Shown here: in pieces, positions 15,746-25,500 of the stretch
Layout of the letters: each line of letters opens with the position of its first letter
Position numbering within the stretch: the stretch's first letter is position 1
From: an uncultured Lachnospiraceae bacterium
GTDB taxonomy: Bacteria; Bacillota; Clostridia; Lachnospirales; Lachnospiraceae
Reading direction: 5' to 3'
Length of the DNA stretch: 56,481 bases
Assembly: GCA_902779575.1 (NCBI GenBank)
Contig: CACZBW010000023.1
Span: 1-56,481, forward strand
Notes under the pieces: generated by a model
Databases searched by the model: none
What the model was told of the DNA's origin: nothing
What the model saw: the letters and a program-made list of their open reading frames with translations, nothing else
Position numbers and translations under genes: made by a program

Positions 15746-17755
15746 ATGGCTGATAAAGGACCTTATTATATTACTACTGCCATCGCGTATGCGTCAGGAA
15801 AGCCGCATATCGGCAATACTTACGAGATTATTCTGGCAGACGCGATCGCCCGCCGGAAGAGAGCGGAGGGCTATGACGTAAAGTTCCAGACCGGTACGGA
15901 TGAGCATGGGCAGAAGATTGAGCTGAAAGCCCAGGAGAGAGGAATCACCCCGCAGCAGTTTGTCGATGAGGCGGCGGGTGAGATCCACCGCATCTGGGAT
16001 CTGATGAATACCAGCTATGACCGCTTTGTCCGCACGACGGACCCGGCGCATGAGCGCAAGGTTCAGAAGATCTTTAAAAAGCTTTATGACCAGGGCGATA
16101 TCTACAAGGGAGCCTATGAAGGCTGGTACTGTACGCCCTGCGAGTCCTTCTGGACGGAGAGCCAGCTGAAGGACGGCAAATGTCCGGACTGCGGCCGCGC
16201 GGTCACCAAGGCGAAGGAAGAGGCGTATTTCTTCAAAATGAGCAAATATGCGGACCGTCTGATCGAGCATATCAATACGCATCCGGAGTTCATCCAGCCG
16301 GTTTCCAGGAAGAATGAGATGATGAACAATTTCCTTCTTCCCGGCCTGCAGGACCTGTGCGTTTCCCGCACATCCTTCTCCTGGGGCATCCCGGTTGATT
16401 TTGATCCGAAGCACGTAGTCTATGTGTGGCTGGACGCGCTGACCAACTATACGACCTTTGCGGGATATGACGTGGATGGATCGACGGAGGAGTACGCAAA
16501 GTACTGGCCGGCGGATCTGCACCTGATCGGCAAGGATATCATCCGCTTCCATACCATCTACTGGCCGATCTTCCTGATGGCGCTCGGCGAGCCGCTCCCG
16601 AAGCAGGTGTTCGGCCATCCCTGGCTGCTGCAGGGCGACGGCAAGATGTCCAAGTCCAAAGGAAACGTCCTTTATGCGGACGAGCTCGCGGACTTCTTCG
16701 GTGTGGATGCGGTGCGCTATTTCGTGCTGCATGAGATGCCGTTTGAGAATGACGGCGTAATCACCTGGGAGCTGATGGTGGAGCGCCTGAATTCGGATCT
16801 GGCGAATACACTGGGCAATCTGGTCAACCGGACCGTTTCCATGACGAACAAGTATTTCAGCGGAACCGTGCAGGCGACCGGGGTGACGGACCTGGATGTG
16901 CCGCCGGCAGGCGTGATTTCCGAAGGCCAGACCGGGAGCATCGACGAGGACCTGAAGAAGGTGGTTCTGGAAACGCCGGTTCGTGTGGCAGGGAAGATGG
17001 AGCAGCTCAGGGTCGCGGATGCCATTTCCGAGATCTTTGCGCTCTTTAAGAGATGCAACAAATATATTGATGAAACGGCACCCTGGATTCTTGCAAAGGG
17101 TGATGAGACGAAGGACCGCCTCGCCCAGGTGCTGTATAACCTGGTGGAGGCCATCGCGGTCGGCGGCGAGCTCCTTGAACCCTTTATGCCTGAGACTTCT
17201 GAAAAGATCCTGGCCCAGCTGAACGCTGAAAAGCGCGGTCTTGCGCAGATGGATGCCTTCGGGCGCTATCCGTCCGGGAAGAAGGTCACGGACAAGCCGG
17301 AGATTCTGTTCATGAGGCAGAAGCTGGAGGACGTGATGGAGGAAGTTGCCAGAAGGCATCCGGCTCCGGCTGAGGAAGCGCCTGCCGAGAAGGCGGAAGA
17401 GAAAGACTGGATGGACGCGGAGGCAAAGCCCGAGATCTCCATTGAAGATTTCGCGAAGCTTCAGATTCAGGTCGGTGAGATCCTGAAATGCGAAGAGGTG
17501 AAGAAGTCCAAAAAGCTTCTCTGCAGCCAGGTCCGGATCGGCAGTCAGACCCGCCAGATCCTGTCCGGGATCAGGCAGTTCTACAGCGCCGAAGAGATGG
17601 TCGGTAAGAAGGTCCTTGTGATCACGAACCTGAAGCCCACTAAGCTTGCAGGTCTGATGAGCGAGGGCATGATCCTGGCCGCGGAGGACGATGATGGCCG
17701 CCTGTCCCTGGTTACGACCGAGAAAGAGATGAAGGCCGGAGCGGAAATTCACTGA
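15746..17755 (+). CDS. metG: Methionyl-tRNA synthetase
   Basis: 669 residues. Charges elongator and initiator tRNA-Met with methionine in the cytosol. The HIGH signature appears as PHIGN (20-24); the zinc-knuckle cysteines C129, C132, C146 and C149 (CTPC, CPDC) are present; the KMSKS loop is at 300-304. After the anticodon-binding helical domain there is an Ala/Glu/Pro linker (about 535-560) and a C-terminal EMAP/Trbp111-like tRNA-binding domain (about 565-669), the dimerising long form of MetG. ATG 15746 follows AAGGAGG by seven bases. metG - tatD - rsmA is the order also seen in B. subtilis (metS, yabD, ksgA), except that the intervening rnmV and yabE genes are absent here. Confidence 0.97.
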   Translation: MADKGPYYITTAIAYASGKPHIGNTYEIILADAIARRKRAEGYDVKFQTGTDEHGQKIELKAQERGITPQQFVDEAAGEIHRIWDLMNTSYDRFVRTTDPAHERKVQKIFKKLYDQGDIYKGAYEGWYCTPCESFWTESQLKDGKCPDCGRAVTKAKEEAYFFKMSKYADRLIEHINTHPEFIQPVSRKNEMMNNFLLPGLQDLCVSRTSFSWGIPVDFDPKHVVYVWLDALTNYTTFAGYDVDGSTEEYAKYWPADLHLIGKDIIRFHTIYWPIFLMALGEPLPKQVFGHPWLLQGDGKMSKSKGNVLYADELADFFGVDAVRYFVLHEMPFENDGVITWELMVERLNSDLANTLGNLVNRTVSMTNKYFSGTVQATGVTDLDVPPAGVISEGQTGSIDEDLKKVVLETPVRVAGKMEQLRVADAISEIFALFKRCNKYIDETAPWILAKGDETKDRLAQVLYNLVEAIAVGGELLEPFMPETSEKILAQLNAEKRGLAQMDAFGRYPSGKKVTDKPEILFMRQKLEDVMEEVARRHPAPAEEAPAEKAEEKDWMDAEAKPEISIEDFAKLQIQVGEILKCEEVKKSKKLLCSQVRIGSQTRQILSGIRQFYSAEEMVGKKVLVITNLKPTKLAGLMSEGMILAAEDDDGRLSLVTTEKEMKAGAEIH

Positions 17756-17783
17756 GGCTTTTCCGCCGGTAAATGAGAATGTG

Positions 17784-17812
17784 ACTGCCGGGTGTACCGC
17801 ACCCGGCAGTTT
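17784..17812 (+). terminator. Strong hairpin after metG (possible terminator)
   Basis: A perfect 11-bp stem ACTGCCGGGTG/CACCCGGCAGT with loop TACCG is followed by only three T residues, so as a terminator it would be weak or Rho-dependent; it may instead be a processing or stability element between metG and tatD. Confidence 0.5.
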
Positions 17813-17814
17813 GC

Positions 17815-17947
17815 GCGATAAAGCCCGAAAGTGGCTGCCATGCTCGCATGAGCAGACAATTGAGGGCTAACGGACATCGAACAGCGAAGCTGAGAGATGC
17901 TCGCGGTTATCGCGGACCCGGATCTGTCCGGGCGATAAAGCCCGAAA
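17815..17947 (+). repeat. Structured intergenic element flanked by a 16-base direct repeat
   Basis: GCGATAAAGCCCGAAA occurs at 17815-17830 and again at 17932-17947, 117 bases apart. Between them are small hairpins: GCTC-GCAT-GAGC, CGCG-GTTAT-CGCG, and CCCGGA-TCTG-TCCGGG just before the second copy. There is no open frame of note. It may be a small interspersed repeat or a structured RNA between metG and tatD. No second occurrence was noticed elsewhere in the window. Confidence 0.5.
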
Positions 17948-17977
17948 AAAAAGCGAAAAAGGCAGCTGGAGGAAAGC

Positions 17978-18925
17978 ATGAGGATCATAGATACGCACGC
18001 GCATTACGACGACGAGGCATTTGATGAAGACCGCGGGGAACTGCTGGGAAAGCTTCTGAAAGAAGGCGGCGTCGAGCTGGCTGTCAATATGGGCGCCAGT
18101 ATGTACGGGGCCGACGAGAGCGCTGCATATGCGGAGAAATACGATTACGTCTATGCGGGAATCGGGATTCATCCGGATGACGTCGGCGTATTCGAGCACG
18201 CCGGCATTTCACGGGAAGAAGCGGCAGAACTAACCCGGAAAGAAATCCGGGACAGAGAAGGCGTAGATCAGGGAGAGGCGGCTGAAGAAGGGACAGATGC
18301 GGCTGCGGAATCTTCCATACAGATCGGAAGGAAATATCAGGAGGCGATTCATTTTTCATCAGCAGACGATGTGATGGATCATCTGATTGGGATGTGCCGC
18401 CTGCCGAAGACGGTGACGCTGGGAGAAATCGGCCTGGATTATCACTGGATGGTTGAGCCGAAAGAGGTTCAGAAAAAATGGTTTATCCGCCAGCTCCGCC
18501 TGGCTGCGGAACTGGGGCTGCCGATCAATGTCCACAGCAGGGACGCAGCGCAGGATACCTTTGACACCATAAAGGAACATCACAGCGGAACGACAGGAGG
18601 AATCATACACTGCTATTCCGGAAGCGCCGAAATGGCGCAGGAGTATATCCGCATGGGGTATTATCTGGGCGTCGGCGGCGTGGTGACTTATAAAAATTCG
18701 AAGGTGCTGAAGCGGGTGGTCAGTGAGATTCCCCTGGAATATCTGGTGACGGAAACGGACAGCCCTTACCTGGCCCCGACTCCGCTCAGGGGTGAAAGAA
18801 ATGATTCCCGCAATATCCGCTATGTGATCGAAAAAATAGCCGAACTGAAGGAAATGGACCCTGAGGACTGCGCAGAGATCCTGAGGGAGAACGCACGGAA
18901 GGTATACCGGATCACGGAGGCATAA
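17978..18925 (+). CDS. tatD: TatD family metal-dependent hydrolase
   Basis: 315 residues of amidohydrolase-like TIM barrel. Metal ligands and signatures: IDTHAHYDD (D5, H7, H9), GEIGLDYH (catalytic-site Glu), NVHSRDA, IHCYSG and TETDSPYLAPTP. TatD proteins are Mg/Mn-dependent exo-DNases implicated in DNA repair and in apoptosis-like DNA degradation; the bacterial YcfH/YabD branch is less well defined. A segment of about 45 residues (roughly 75-125, rich in Glu, Ala, Gly and Asp) is inserted after the IGIHPDD motif compared with the usual length of about 255-265. It lies within the metG-tatD-rsmA block, 222 bases after metG. ATG 17978 follows GGAGGAAAGC. Confidence 0.93.
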   Translation: MRIIDTHAHYDDEAFDEDRGELLGKLLKEGGVELAVNMGASMYGADESAAYAEKYDYVYAGIGIHPDDVGVFEHAGISREEAAELTRKEIRDREGVDQGEAAEEGTDAAAESSIQIGRKYQEAIHFSSADDVMDHLIGMCRLPKTVTLGEIGLDYHWMVEPKEVQKKWFIRQLRLAAELGLPINVHSRDAAQDTFDTIKEHHSGTTGGIIHCYSGSAEMAQEYIRMGYYLGVGGVVTYKNSKVLKRVVSEIPLEYLVTETDSPYLAPTPLRGERNDSRNIRYVIEKIAELKEMDPEDCAEILRENARKVYRITEA

Positions 18926-19048
18926 GTTGTTCGCTCCGGGTCTGCGGGTTTTAAGCAGGCAGACGGGACAGGTCTTCCGATGCATAAAATTGAACCGAAA
19001 AAACCTGATAAAAGACAGCGGTTTATCCGCCGCTTTGGGAGTGAAGAT

Positions 19049-20014
19049 ATGGAAAAATTGTCGAATCCCTCAAAGACAAGGGAGATCATAGAAAAGTACG
19101 GATTTGATTTCCGCAAGCGCTTCGGCCAGAATTTCCTGGTGGACACGCATGTCCTGGAGCGGATCATAGAAGCGGCTCAGATCACGGAGGAGGACCTGGT
19201 GATCGAGATCGGCCCGGGCATCGGGACCCTTACCCAGTATCTGGCGGAAGCGGCGGCGAAAGTCGTATCCATCGAGATCGACCGGAACCTGATCCCGATT
19301 CTGGAGGAGACCCTGGCAGGGTATGACAATGTGACGGTCATCAACCAGGACGTTCTGAAGACAGACCTGAATGAGATAATCCGTGAATATGGAAGGCGGA
19401 AGGAAGGCGGAAGCGGCCAGAGTGCGGAGATCTCTGACAGGAGGATTCTATGTCAGGATCCTGCGGATACCGGTCAGGAAACGGTTTCCCTGCGGCCGGT
19501 CCGCATCGTCGCAAATCTCCCCTATTACATAACCACGCCGATCCTGATGGGGCTCTTTGAGAAGCATATTCCAGCAAAGAGCATAACCGTCATGGTTCAG
19601 AAGGAGGTCGCCGACCGCATGCAGGCGGAAGCAGGGACGAAGGATTACGGATCATTGTCGCTCGCGGTTCAGTACTATTCGCGCCCGCATGTGGAAGTCG
19701 AGGTACCGCCCCGCAGTTTTATGCCGCGGCCGAAGGTGTCCAGCAGCGTGATCAGCCTGGATATCTATGAAACGCCGCCTGTGAAAGTGGAAGATGAGGA
19801 GCTGTTCCGGAATATTGTACGGGCAGCCTTCAGCCAGAGAAGGAAGACTCTGGTGAACGCCCTCGGGAACGCGGCCCTCCTCTCCTTTTCAAAAGAACAG
19901 GTCGCTGCAGCGCTGAAAGCTCTCGGGCTGCCGGAAACGATCCGCGGCGAGGTCCTGACCCTGGAGCAGTTCGCCGCTCTGGCGAACCGGCTGGGGCAGG
20001 AGACCGGAAGATAA
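19049..20014 (+). CDS. rsmA: 16S rRNA (adenine1518/1519-N6)-dimethyltransferase
   Basis: Dimethylates two adjacent adenines in the helix 45 loop at the 3' end of 16S rRNA late in 30S assembly; its loss gives kasugamycin resistance. With the ATG at 19049 (GGGAG seven bases upstream) it has 321 residues. The frame stays open to 18980, but that start lacks a ribosome site. Motifs: FGQNFLVD (25-32), SAM-binding EIGPGIGT (53-60), motif IV NLPYYITTPI, and PPRSFMPRPKVSS. Between the beta-5 region and motif IV there is a Gly/Ser/Gln-rich insertion of roughly 35 residues absent from typical enzymes (about 270-290 aa). It is the last gene of the metG-tatD-rsmA group, closed by the bidirectional terminator at 20045-20080. 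Confidence 0.96.
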   Translation: MEKLSNPSKTREIIEKYGFDFRKRFGQNFLVDTHVLERIIEAAQITEEDLVIEIGPGIGTLTQYLAEAAAKVVSIEIDRNLIPILEETLAGYDNVTVINQDVLKTDLNEIIREYGRRKEGGSGQSAEISDRRILCQDPADTGQETVSLRPVRIVANLPYYITTPILMGLFEKHIPAKSITVMVQKEVADRMQAEAGTKDYGSLSLAVQYYSRPHVEVEVPPRSFMPRPKVSSSVISLDIYETPPVKVEDEELFRNIVRAAFSQRRKTLVNALGNAALLSFSKEQVAAALKALGLPETIRGEVLTLEQFAALANRLGQETGR

Positions 20015-20044
20015 CAGGAAAAACGGGATAATAGAACAGACGGC

Positions 20045-20080
20045 AAAAAGGCGCTGCAGCGATCATGCAGCGCCTTTTTT
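20045..20080. terminator. Bidirectional Rho-independent terminator
   Basis: Perfect 9-bp stem GGCGCTGCA/TGCAGCGCC (20050-20058, 20066-20074) with loop GCGATCA, flanked by A5 on the left and T6 on the right. It works on both strands, ending rsmA on plus and the convergent membrane-protein gene on minus. Confidence 0.93.
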
Positions 20081-20113
20081 CTTCGATTGATAAAGCTGAA
20101 AATACAGATTTGC

Positions 20114-20938
20114 TTACTCACTTGCAGGAGGAACTTCCCCACCGGAAGCAGGAGCAGCTTCATCTGCAGCAGGCGCCGTCTTATCTTCTTTCTGCGGTTC
20201 ATGCATTTTCCGGAATTCCTCTTCCGGAATGGAAGTATATCCGAGCGCGGAAAAATCCGCGGTTTCATCCACGTTGAAGCGGTTGTCGGGAGTGAGATCC
20301 GCATCGGTCTTCTCGGGCATCAGTTTTTCAATGATCGGGTAGACCAGGTAAACATTGGCCAGCACCTGCACGGCGAATCCGACCAGAATCCAGTAGAGCG
20401 TCCCGTAGGAGATGGTAAATTCATTTCTGGTGTAGATGAAAAGGACTCCGATCAGCAGGCCGATCATGGCAAATGTGCGCGGCGCGTTGGCAAATGCCAC
20501 CAGGATCGCGTTAATAAAAGTGTTCTTTATGGAATTATAGAAGCGTGCCTGCATGGCCCAGATGACAAAGAACACCATGGTCCACATGACTGCGCCGACA
20601 ACAATCATGCCTTTGATTACCCTGGCGAAAGTGCCTGTTGTGTCGCGGTACATGTAAAACTCCGTACCGAGGAGAAGGCCGAGCGCCAGCATGATCAGCC
20701 AGATGATCGTTGACTGTACAAAGTTCTGTTTGAAGGATTTGAAAAAGTTCCTGACGATATAGCCCTCTTCCTGCTCCTTGATTTTCAGGCAGACATAGTA
20801 GACGCCGGTCAGAGACGCGCCAATGGTGAAGATCGGAATGCTGCACAGAAGGAAAAGGATATTCAGGATCATAAGATCCGCAAGCTTTCCCAAAAACCGC
20901 CACAGCGGATTGTCCATGTCAAAGATACGATTCATCAT
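20114..20938 (-). CDS. YesL-like (DUF624) integral membrane protein
   Basis: 274 residues. Five or six hydrophobic segments are visible (about 18-50, 76-96, 105-128, 148-168, 178-200), with the family-type opening of a short amphipathic N terminus, LADLMILNILFLLCSIPIFTIGASLTGVYYV, and an EEGYIVRNFFKSFKQNF loop. This matches DUF624/YesL, a membrane family often found beside carbohydrate transport genes in Firmicutes; its molecular function is unknown. The last 70 residues are hydrophilic and end in an Ala/Pro/Glu-rich tail. The closest purine-rich ribosome site (AAGGAG) lies about 15 bases from the ATG, longer than ideal; a start at the second Met is equally possible. It sits 95 bases downstream of the alpha/beta hydrolase gene, separated by a duplicated sequence. 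Confidence 0.85.
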   Translation of the reverse strand: MMNRIFDMDNPLWRFLGKLADLMILNILFLLCSIPIFTIGASLTGVYYVCLKIKEQEEGYIVRNFFKSFKQNFVQSTIIWLIMLALGLLLGTEFYMYRDTTGTFARVIKGMIVVGAVMWTMVFFVIWAMQARFYNSIKNTFINAILVAFANAPRTFAMIGLLIGVLFIYTRNEFTISYGTLYWILVGFAVQVLANVYLVYPIIEKLMPEKTDADLTPDNRFNVDETADFSALGYTSIPEEEFRKMHEPQKEDKTAPAADEAAPASGGEVPPASE

Positions 20939-20960
20939 AGCCGGAAAATTTAACTCCTTT

Positions 20961-21052
20961 ACAATACATTCATTCTTAAGTGGCGCTTACGCTTTATCCG
21001 GAAAGATACAATACATTCATTCTTAAGTGGTGCTTACGCTTTGTCCAGAAAG
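20961..21052. repeat. Tandem duplication at the 3' end of the alpha/beta hydrolase gene
   Basis: Two 45-base copies (20961-21005 and 21008-21052), period 47, differ at only three positions. On the minus strand the upstream copy covers the last codons and stop of the hydrolase (LDKA, stop); the second copy repeats PDKA plus stop in the intergenic space before the YesL-like gene. It is a recent small tandem duplication that left a decoy gene end. Confidence 0.92.
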
Positions 21053-22041
21053 TTCAGGACGTCGCGGTATACTTCCTCACGGTTGAGCTCGTTCAGCACC
21101 TCATGGCGGCAGTGCGGGTAGATCTTGCATTCGGTTTTCTTAAGCCCCAGAGAGGTAAACTGGACCGCTGTTTTCCGGGGACCGTCGCCGTTATTTCCGA
21201 TCGGATCCTGGGCGCCCGCGATGAACAAAACCGGGAGATCCTTCGGCATGCGTTCCAGGTTGGAGCGCACGGTCAGGTAATGCAGCATATGGAAGAGGCT
21301 GTAAAAGCCGTTGCAGGTGAAGGTGAACCGTGTCCGTTTGTCCGCAAGATAGCGGTCTACGATCTTCTCATCGCGGGTCAGCCAGTCTGCGGGGGTCCGG
21401 GCGGAGGTAAACTGTTTGTTGCTGTTTCCCAGCACCAGGTTGTTGAGGAAGGGACTGCGGTAAAACCAGCTGTGACTGAGGGCAGTGGTCTGCGCGAGCA
21501 TCATGCCCGCATTGGCCTCAAGGGCGGTGTGCCAGGCTGTTCCGCTGATGACGGCGGCTTTCAGGCTGCTTCCGTAGAGGCAGAGAAATGCGCGCGCCAG
21601 AAAAGAACCCATGCTGTGACCGAGCAGGAAGCAGGGAAGATCCGGGTATTCATCCTGGGCGATGGACTGCAGGCGGCGGATATCCCTGACCAGAATACGG
21701 CCGCCCTCTTTTTCTCCTTTATCAGCAGGAGCGGAATCTTTCCCTCCCTTATCCGGACTTTTTTCTCCCGGGAGAAGATTTGTGCCGAAATAGCCCCAGC
21801 GCCGCTCGTCTCCGCCGCGGATGGAAGCGCCGTGGCCGAGCAGGTCATGGCCATAGACGACATAGCCGTGCTCCGCCATAAAGCGGGCGAAATCGTCATA
21901 GCGGTCAATAAATTCCTGCATACCGTGCACCAGCTGCAGGATGCCTTTCAGAACAATCTCCCGGTCCGGGACCCATTTCAGCGCCCGGATCTCAGTGAGC
22001 CCGTCCGAGGACGGGAAAGTGAATTCGATTCGATCAACCAT
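21034..22041 (-). CDS. Alpha/beta hydrolase, monoacylglycerol lipase/lysophospholipase-like
   Basis: 335 residues from ATG 22041, which has TTGGAG six bases upstream; the frame extends to 22131 without a ribosome site. It belongs to the 'serine aminopeptidase S33/hydrolase-4' type: oxyanion-side LVHGMQEFIDRY, YGHDLLGHGAS, nucleophile elbow LLGHSMGS (S143), acid residue in LFIAGAQDPIG and a late histidine in PHCRHEVLNE. Characterised relatives cleave monoacylglycerols or lysophospholipids; no signal peptide is seen, so it should be cytosolic. A hydrophilic Lys/Gly/Asp-rich insert (residues 90-114) interrupts the region between GHGAS and the next helix. Its last codons belong to the tandem duplication at 20961-21052. 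It is divergent from ileS across a 511-base gap. Confidence 0.9.
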   Translation of the reverse strand: MVDRIEFTFPSSDGLTEIRALKWVPDREIVLKGILQLVHGMQEFIDRYDDFARFMAEHGYVVYGHDLLGHGASIRGGDERRWGYFGTNLLPGEKSPDKGGKDSAPADKGEKEGGRILVRDIRRLQSIAQDEYPDLPCFLLGHSMGSFLARAFLCLYGSSLKAAVISGTAWHTALEANAGMMLAQTTALSHSWFYRSPFLNNLVLGNSNKQFTSARTPADWLTRDEKIVDRYLADKRTRFTFTCNGFYSLFHMLHYLTVRSNLERMPKDLPVLFIAGAQDPIGNNGDGPRKTAVQFTSLGLKKTECKIYPHCRHEVLNELNREEVYRDVLNFLDKA

Positions 22042-22256
22042 AACTGTCTCCAAACTATTATCCGGGAATGATCCGGCTGTCCTGCGCTGCCGTCTGTTTG
22101 GGGCGCCGGGACCTTCCTGCCGCGCCGACATTTGTCCGGGGCGCGGTCCCTTTTGATTCCAGTCACAGGCTCTATCATACCATATCCGGGGAAAATCTGG
22201 TGTGAAATGTGTGTGGTTTCCGCGAAGAAAAGCCGGTTTTTTCGTGATTTCTCAAA

Positions 22257-22286
22257 TTGACACCTGTACAGAGTTATATATATAAT
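22257..22286 (+). promoter_or_regulatory. ileS promoter and long leader
   Basis: Perfect hexamers TTGACA (22257-22262) and TATAAT (22281-22286) with an 18-base spacer lie in the 511-base gap 22042-22552. The leader from about 22293 to 22552 is 260 bases, G+C-rich and apparently structured. I could not find the T-box antiterminator consensus expected for a clostridial ileS, nor a terminator, so how it responds to isoleucine is unclear. Confidence 0.8.
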
Positions 22287-22552
22287 GCTAAAAGACTTTC
22301 CTCAGGGGGATACTATACCCTTTTTTCGGGAAAGCGGGACTTTCGCGCCGCCCGCAGAGCAGTGTGAGAGGATACCCGGAAAGCCGCAGGAAGCGGGATA
22401 ACGATGGATCAGCGCGGATATCCCGGCCGGTACAGGATGCCGGGGCGGCGGATACATATTTTAATTATGCGGAAGGAGAGCCCTCCGGGGATGCCTGAAG
22501 CAGCAGATTCGGCCCTGACCGACGAGAAAGGCGGGCCGTGGAGGAGACGGTT

Positions 22553-25500
22553 ATGCTTTATGATAAAGTGAACACTGACCTGAACTTTGTGGACAGGGAG
22601 AAAGAGGTAAATGACTTCTGGAAGAAGGAAGACATTTTCCAGAAGAGTATGAAGCAGCGGGAAGGCGCGCCCTATTATACCTTTTATGACGGCCCGCCGA
22701 CAGCCAACGGCAAGCCGCATATCGGACATGTGCTGACGCGCGTCATCAAGGATATGATCCCGCGCTATCATGCCATGAAGGGACAGTATGTGCCCAGGAA
22801 AGCCGGATGGGATACGCACGGTCTGCCGGTTGAGCTGCAGGTCGAGAAGGAACTGGGCCTGAACGGCAAAGAGCAGATCGAAGCTTACGGGATGGAGCCG
22901 TTCATCCAGAAGTGCAAGGAGAGCGTCTGGCAGTATAAAGGCATGTGGGAGGATTTCTCCGACACGGTCGGTTTCTGGGCCGATATGGAGAACCCCTATG
23001 TCACCTACTATGACGACTATATCGAGTCGGAATGGTGGGCGCTGAAAAAGATCTGGGACAGAAAGCTTCTCTATAAGGGCTTCAAGGTCGTTCCTTACTG
23101 CCCCCGCTGCGGGACTCCGCTCAGCGCGCAGGAAGTCGCCCAGGGCTACCGCCTTGTGAAGGAACGCTCCGCGATCGTCCGTTTCAAAGCCCTGGATGAG
23201 GAAAACCTCTATTATCTGGCGTGGACGACCACGCCCTGGACACTGCCCAGCAACACCGCGCTCTGCGTCAACCCGGACGAGACCTATATCAAAGTGAAGG
23301 CTGCTGACGGTTACACTTATATCATGGCTGAGGCACTGGCGGAAAAGGTGCTCGGTCCCCTCGGGGAATATGAAGTCCTTGAACGCTGCGTCGGAACCGA
23401 TCTCGAGTACAGGCCCTATGAGCCGCTCTTCGAGGGAGCGGGCAAAGCGGCAGAGAAGCAGCGCAAAAAGTCTCATTTTGTGACCTGTGACAATTACGTC
23501 ACCATGACAGACGGTACCGGTATCGTCCATATCGCCCCGGCTTTCGGTGAGGACGACGGACGGATCGGACGTTCCTATGACCTGCCTTTCATCCAGTTCG
23601 TGGACGGCGCGGGCAATATGACCGCGGATACGCCCTACGAAGGAGTCTTTGTCAAGAAGGCGGATCCGATGATCCTGAAGGACCTGGAAAAGGAAGGAAA
23701 ACTCTTCGACGCGCCGAAGTTTGAGCACGAATATCCGCACTGCTGGCGCTGCGACACTCCGCTGATCTACTACGCGCGCGAGTCCTGGTTCATCAAGATG
23801 ACCGCGGTAAAGGATGAGCTGATCGAGAACAACAACACGGTGAACTGGATCCCGCCCTCCATCGGCAAAGGCCGTTTCGGCGACTGGCTGGAGAATGTGC
23901 AGGACTGGGGCATCTCCAGAAACCGTTACTGGGGCACGCCGCTTCCGGTCTGGGAGTGCGGGGAATGCGGAAAGCAGATCTGCATCGGAAGCCGCGAAGA
24001 GCTGAAGGAGTACAGCGGAAGAGAAGACGCGATGACCGTCGAGCTGCACAGGCCTTATATCGACGAGTTCATCTGCACCTGCCCGGAATGCGGGAAGAAG
24101 GCCATGAAGAGAGTGCCGGAGGTTATCGACTGCTGGTTTGACTCCGGAGCCATGCCTTTCGCGCAGCATCATTATCCCTTTGAGAACAAGGAGACCTTTG
24201 AAAAGCAGTTCCCGGCGGCATTTATCTCCGAGGCGGTTGACCAGACCAGAGGCTGGTTCTACAGTCTTATGGCCGAGTCGACGCTGCTCTTCCACCAGAG
24301 CTCCTATCAGAACGTCATTGTTCTGGGTCTGGTTCTGGACGGGAACGGACAGAAGATGTCCAAGTCCAAGGGCAACGCCGTGGATCCTTTCGAGGCGCTT
24401 AAAAAGCACGGCGCAGACGCAATCCGCTGGTATTTCTACGTGAATTCGGCGCCCTGGCTGCCGAACCGCTTCCATGACAAGGCAGTACAGGAAGGACAGA
24501 GAAAGTTCCTGGGCACCCTTTGGAATACCTACGCCTTCTATGTTCTGTACGCGAATATAGACGAATTTGACCCGTCAAAGTATACGCTGGATTATGATCA
24601 GCTCCCTGTCATGGACAAATGGCTGATCAGCCGTATGAACACCATGATCCGCGATGTGGACAGCGATCTGGACGCCTACAGGATTCCGGAAGCTGCCAGA
24701 GCGCTGGAAAGCTTTGTGGACGACATGTCCAACTGGTATGTCCGCCGCTGCAGGGACCGCTTCTGGGCAGGCGGCATGGAGCAGGACAAGATCAACGCAT
24801 ACATGACCCTCTATGAGGCGCTGAAGAATCTCTGCAAGTGCGCGGCTCCGATGATCCCCTTCATGACGGAGGAGATCTATCAGAATATCGTGCGCAGAGT
24901 CGAGCCGGACGCTCCGGAATCGGTGCATCTGTGCGATTTCCCGGAAGCCGACGTAACGAAGATCGACAGCGAGCTGGAAAGACGGATGGATGAGGTCCTG
25001 AATATCGTTGTCATGGGCCGCGCCGCGAGAAATGACGCCAGCATCAAGAACCGCCAGCCGATCGGCCGGATGTTCGTGAAGGCCGCGGCGGAGCTTCCGC
25101 GCTTCTTCGCGGATATCATCACCGATGAGCTGAATGTTAAGAATATTGCATTTACAGAGGATGTCAGGGCGTTCACAAGCTACAGCTTCAAGCCGCAGCT
25201 TCGGACGGTCGGACCGAAATACGGAAAGCTTCTCGGCGGAATCCGCAAGTATCTTGGCGAGGTTGACGGAAACAACGCCATGGACGAGCTCAGGGCAAAC
25301 GGATCGATTAAATTCGATGTAAACGGCTCCGAGGTTGTCCTTTCCGAGGAGGATCTGCTGATCGATACCGCTCAGACGACGGGTTATGTGAGCCAGCAGA
25401 ACGGAGAGCTGACGGTCGTGCTGGATACCAATCTCACGCCGGAGCTGGTTGAGGAAGGATTTGTGAGAGAGCTTGTCTCCAAGATCCAGACCATGCGCAA

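Noticed and set aside
15794-17752. 652-codon antisense frame opposite metG
   Set aside because: A codon-bias shadow of a certain metG gene; no start context and His/Arg/Leu-rich nonsense composition. The same applies to antisense frames opposite ppaC (8635-9894), ileS (22409-24475) and glgP (25722-27506).
22290-22552. T-box riboswitch for ileS
   Set aside because: No TGGNACCGCG core and no terminator/antiterminator pair seen by eye; the same search failed for metG (15623-15745).
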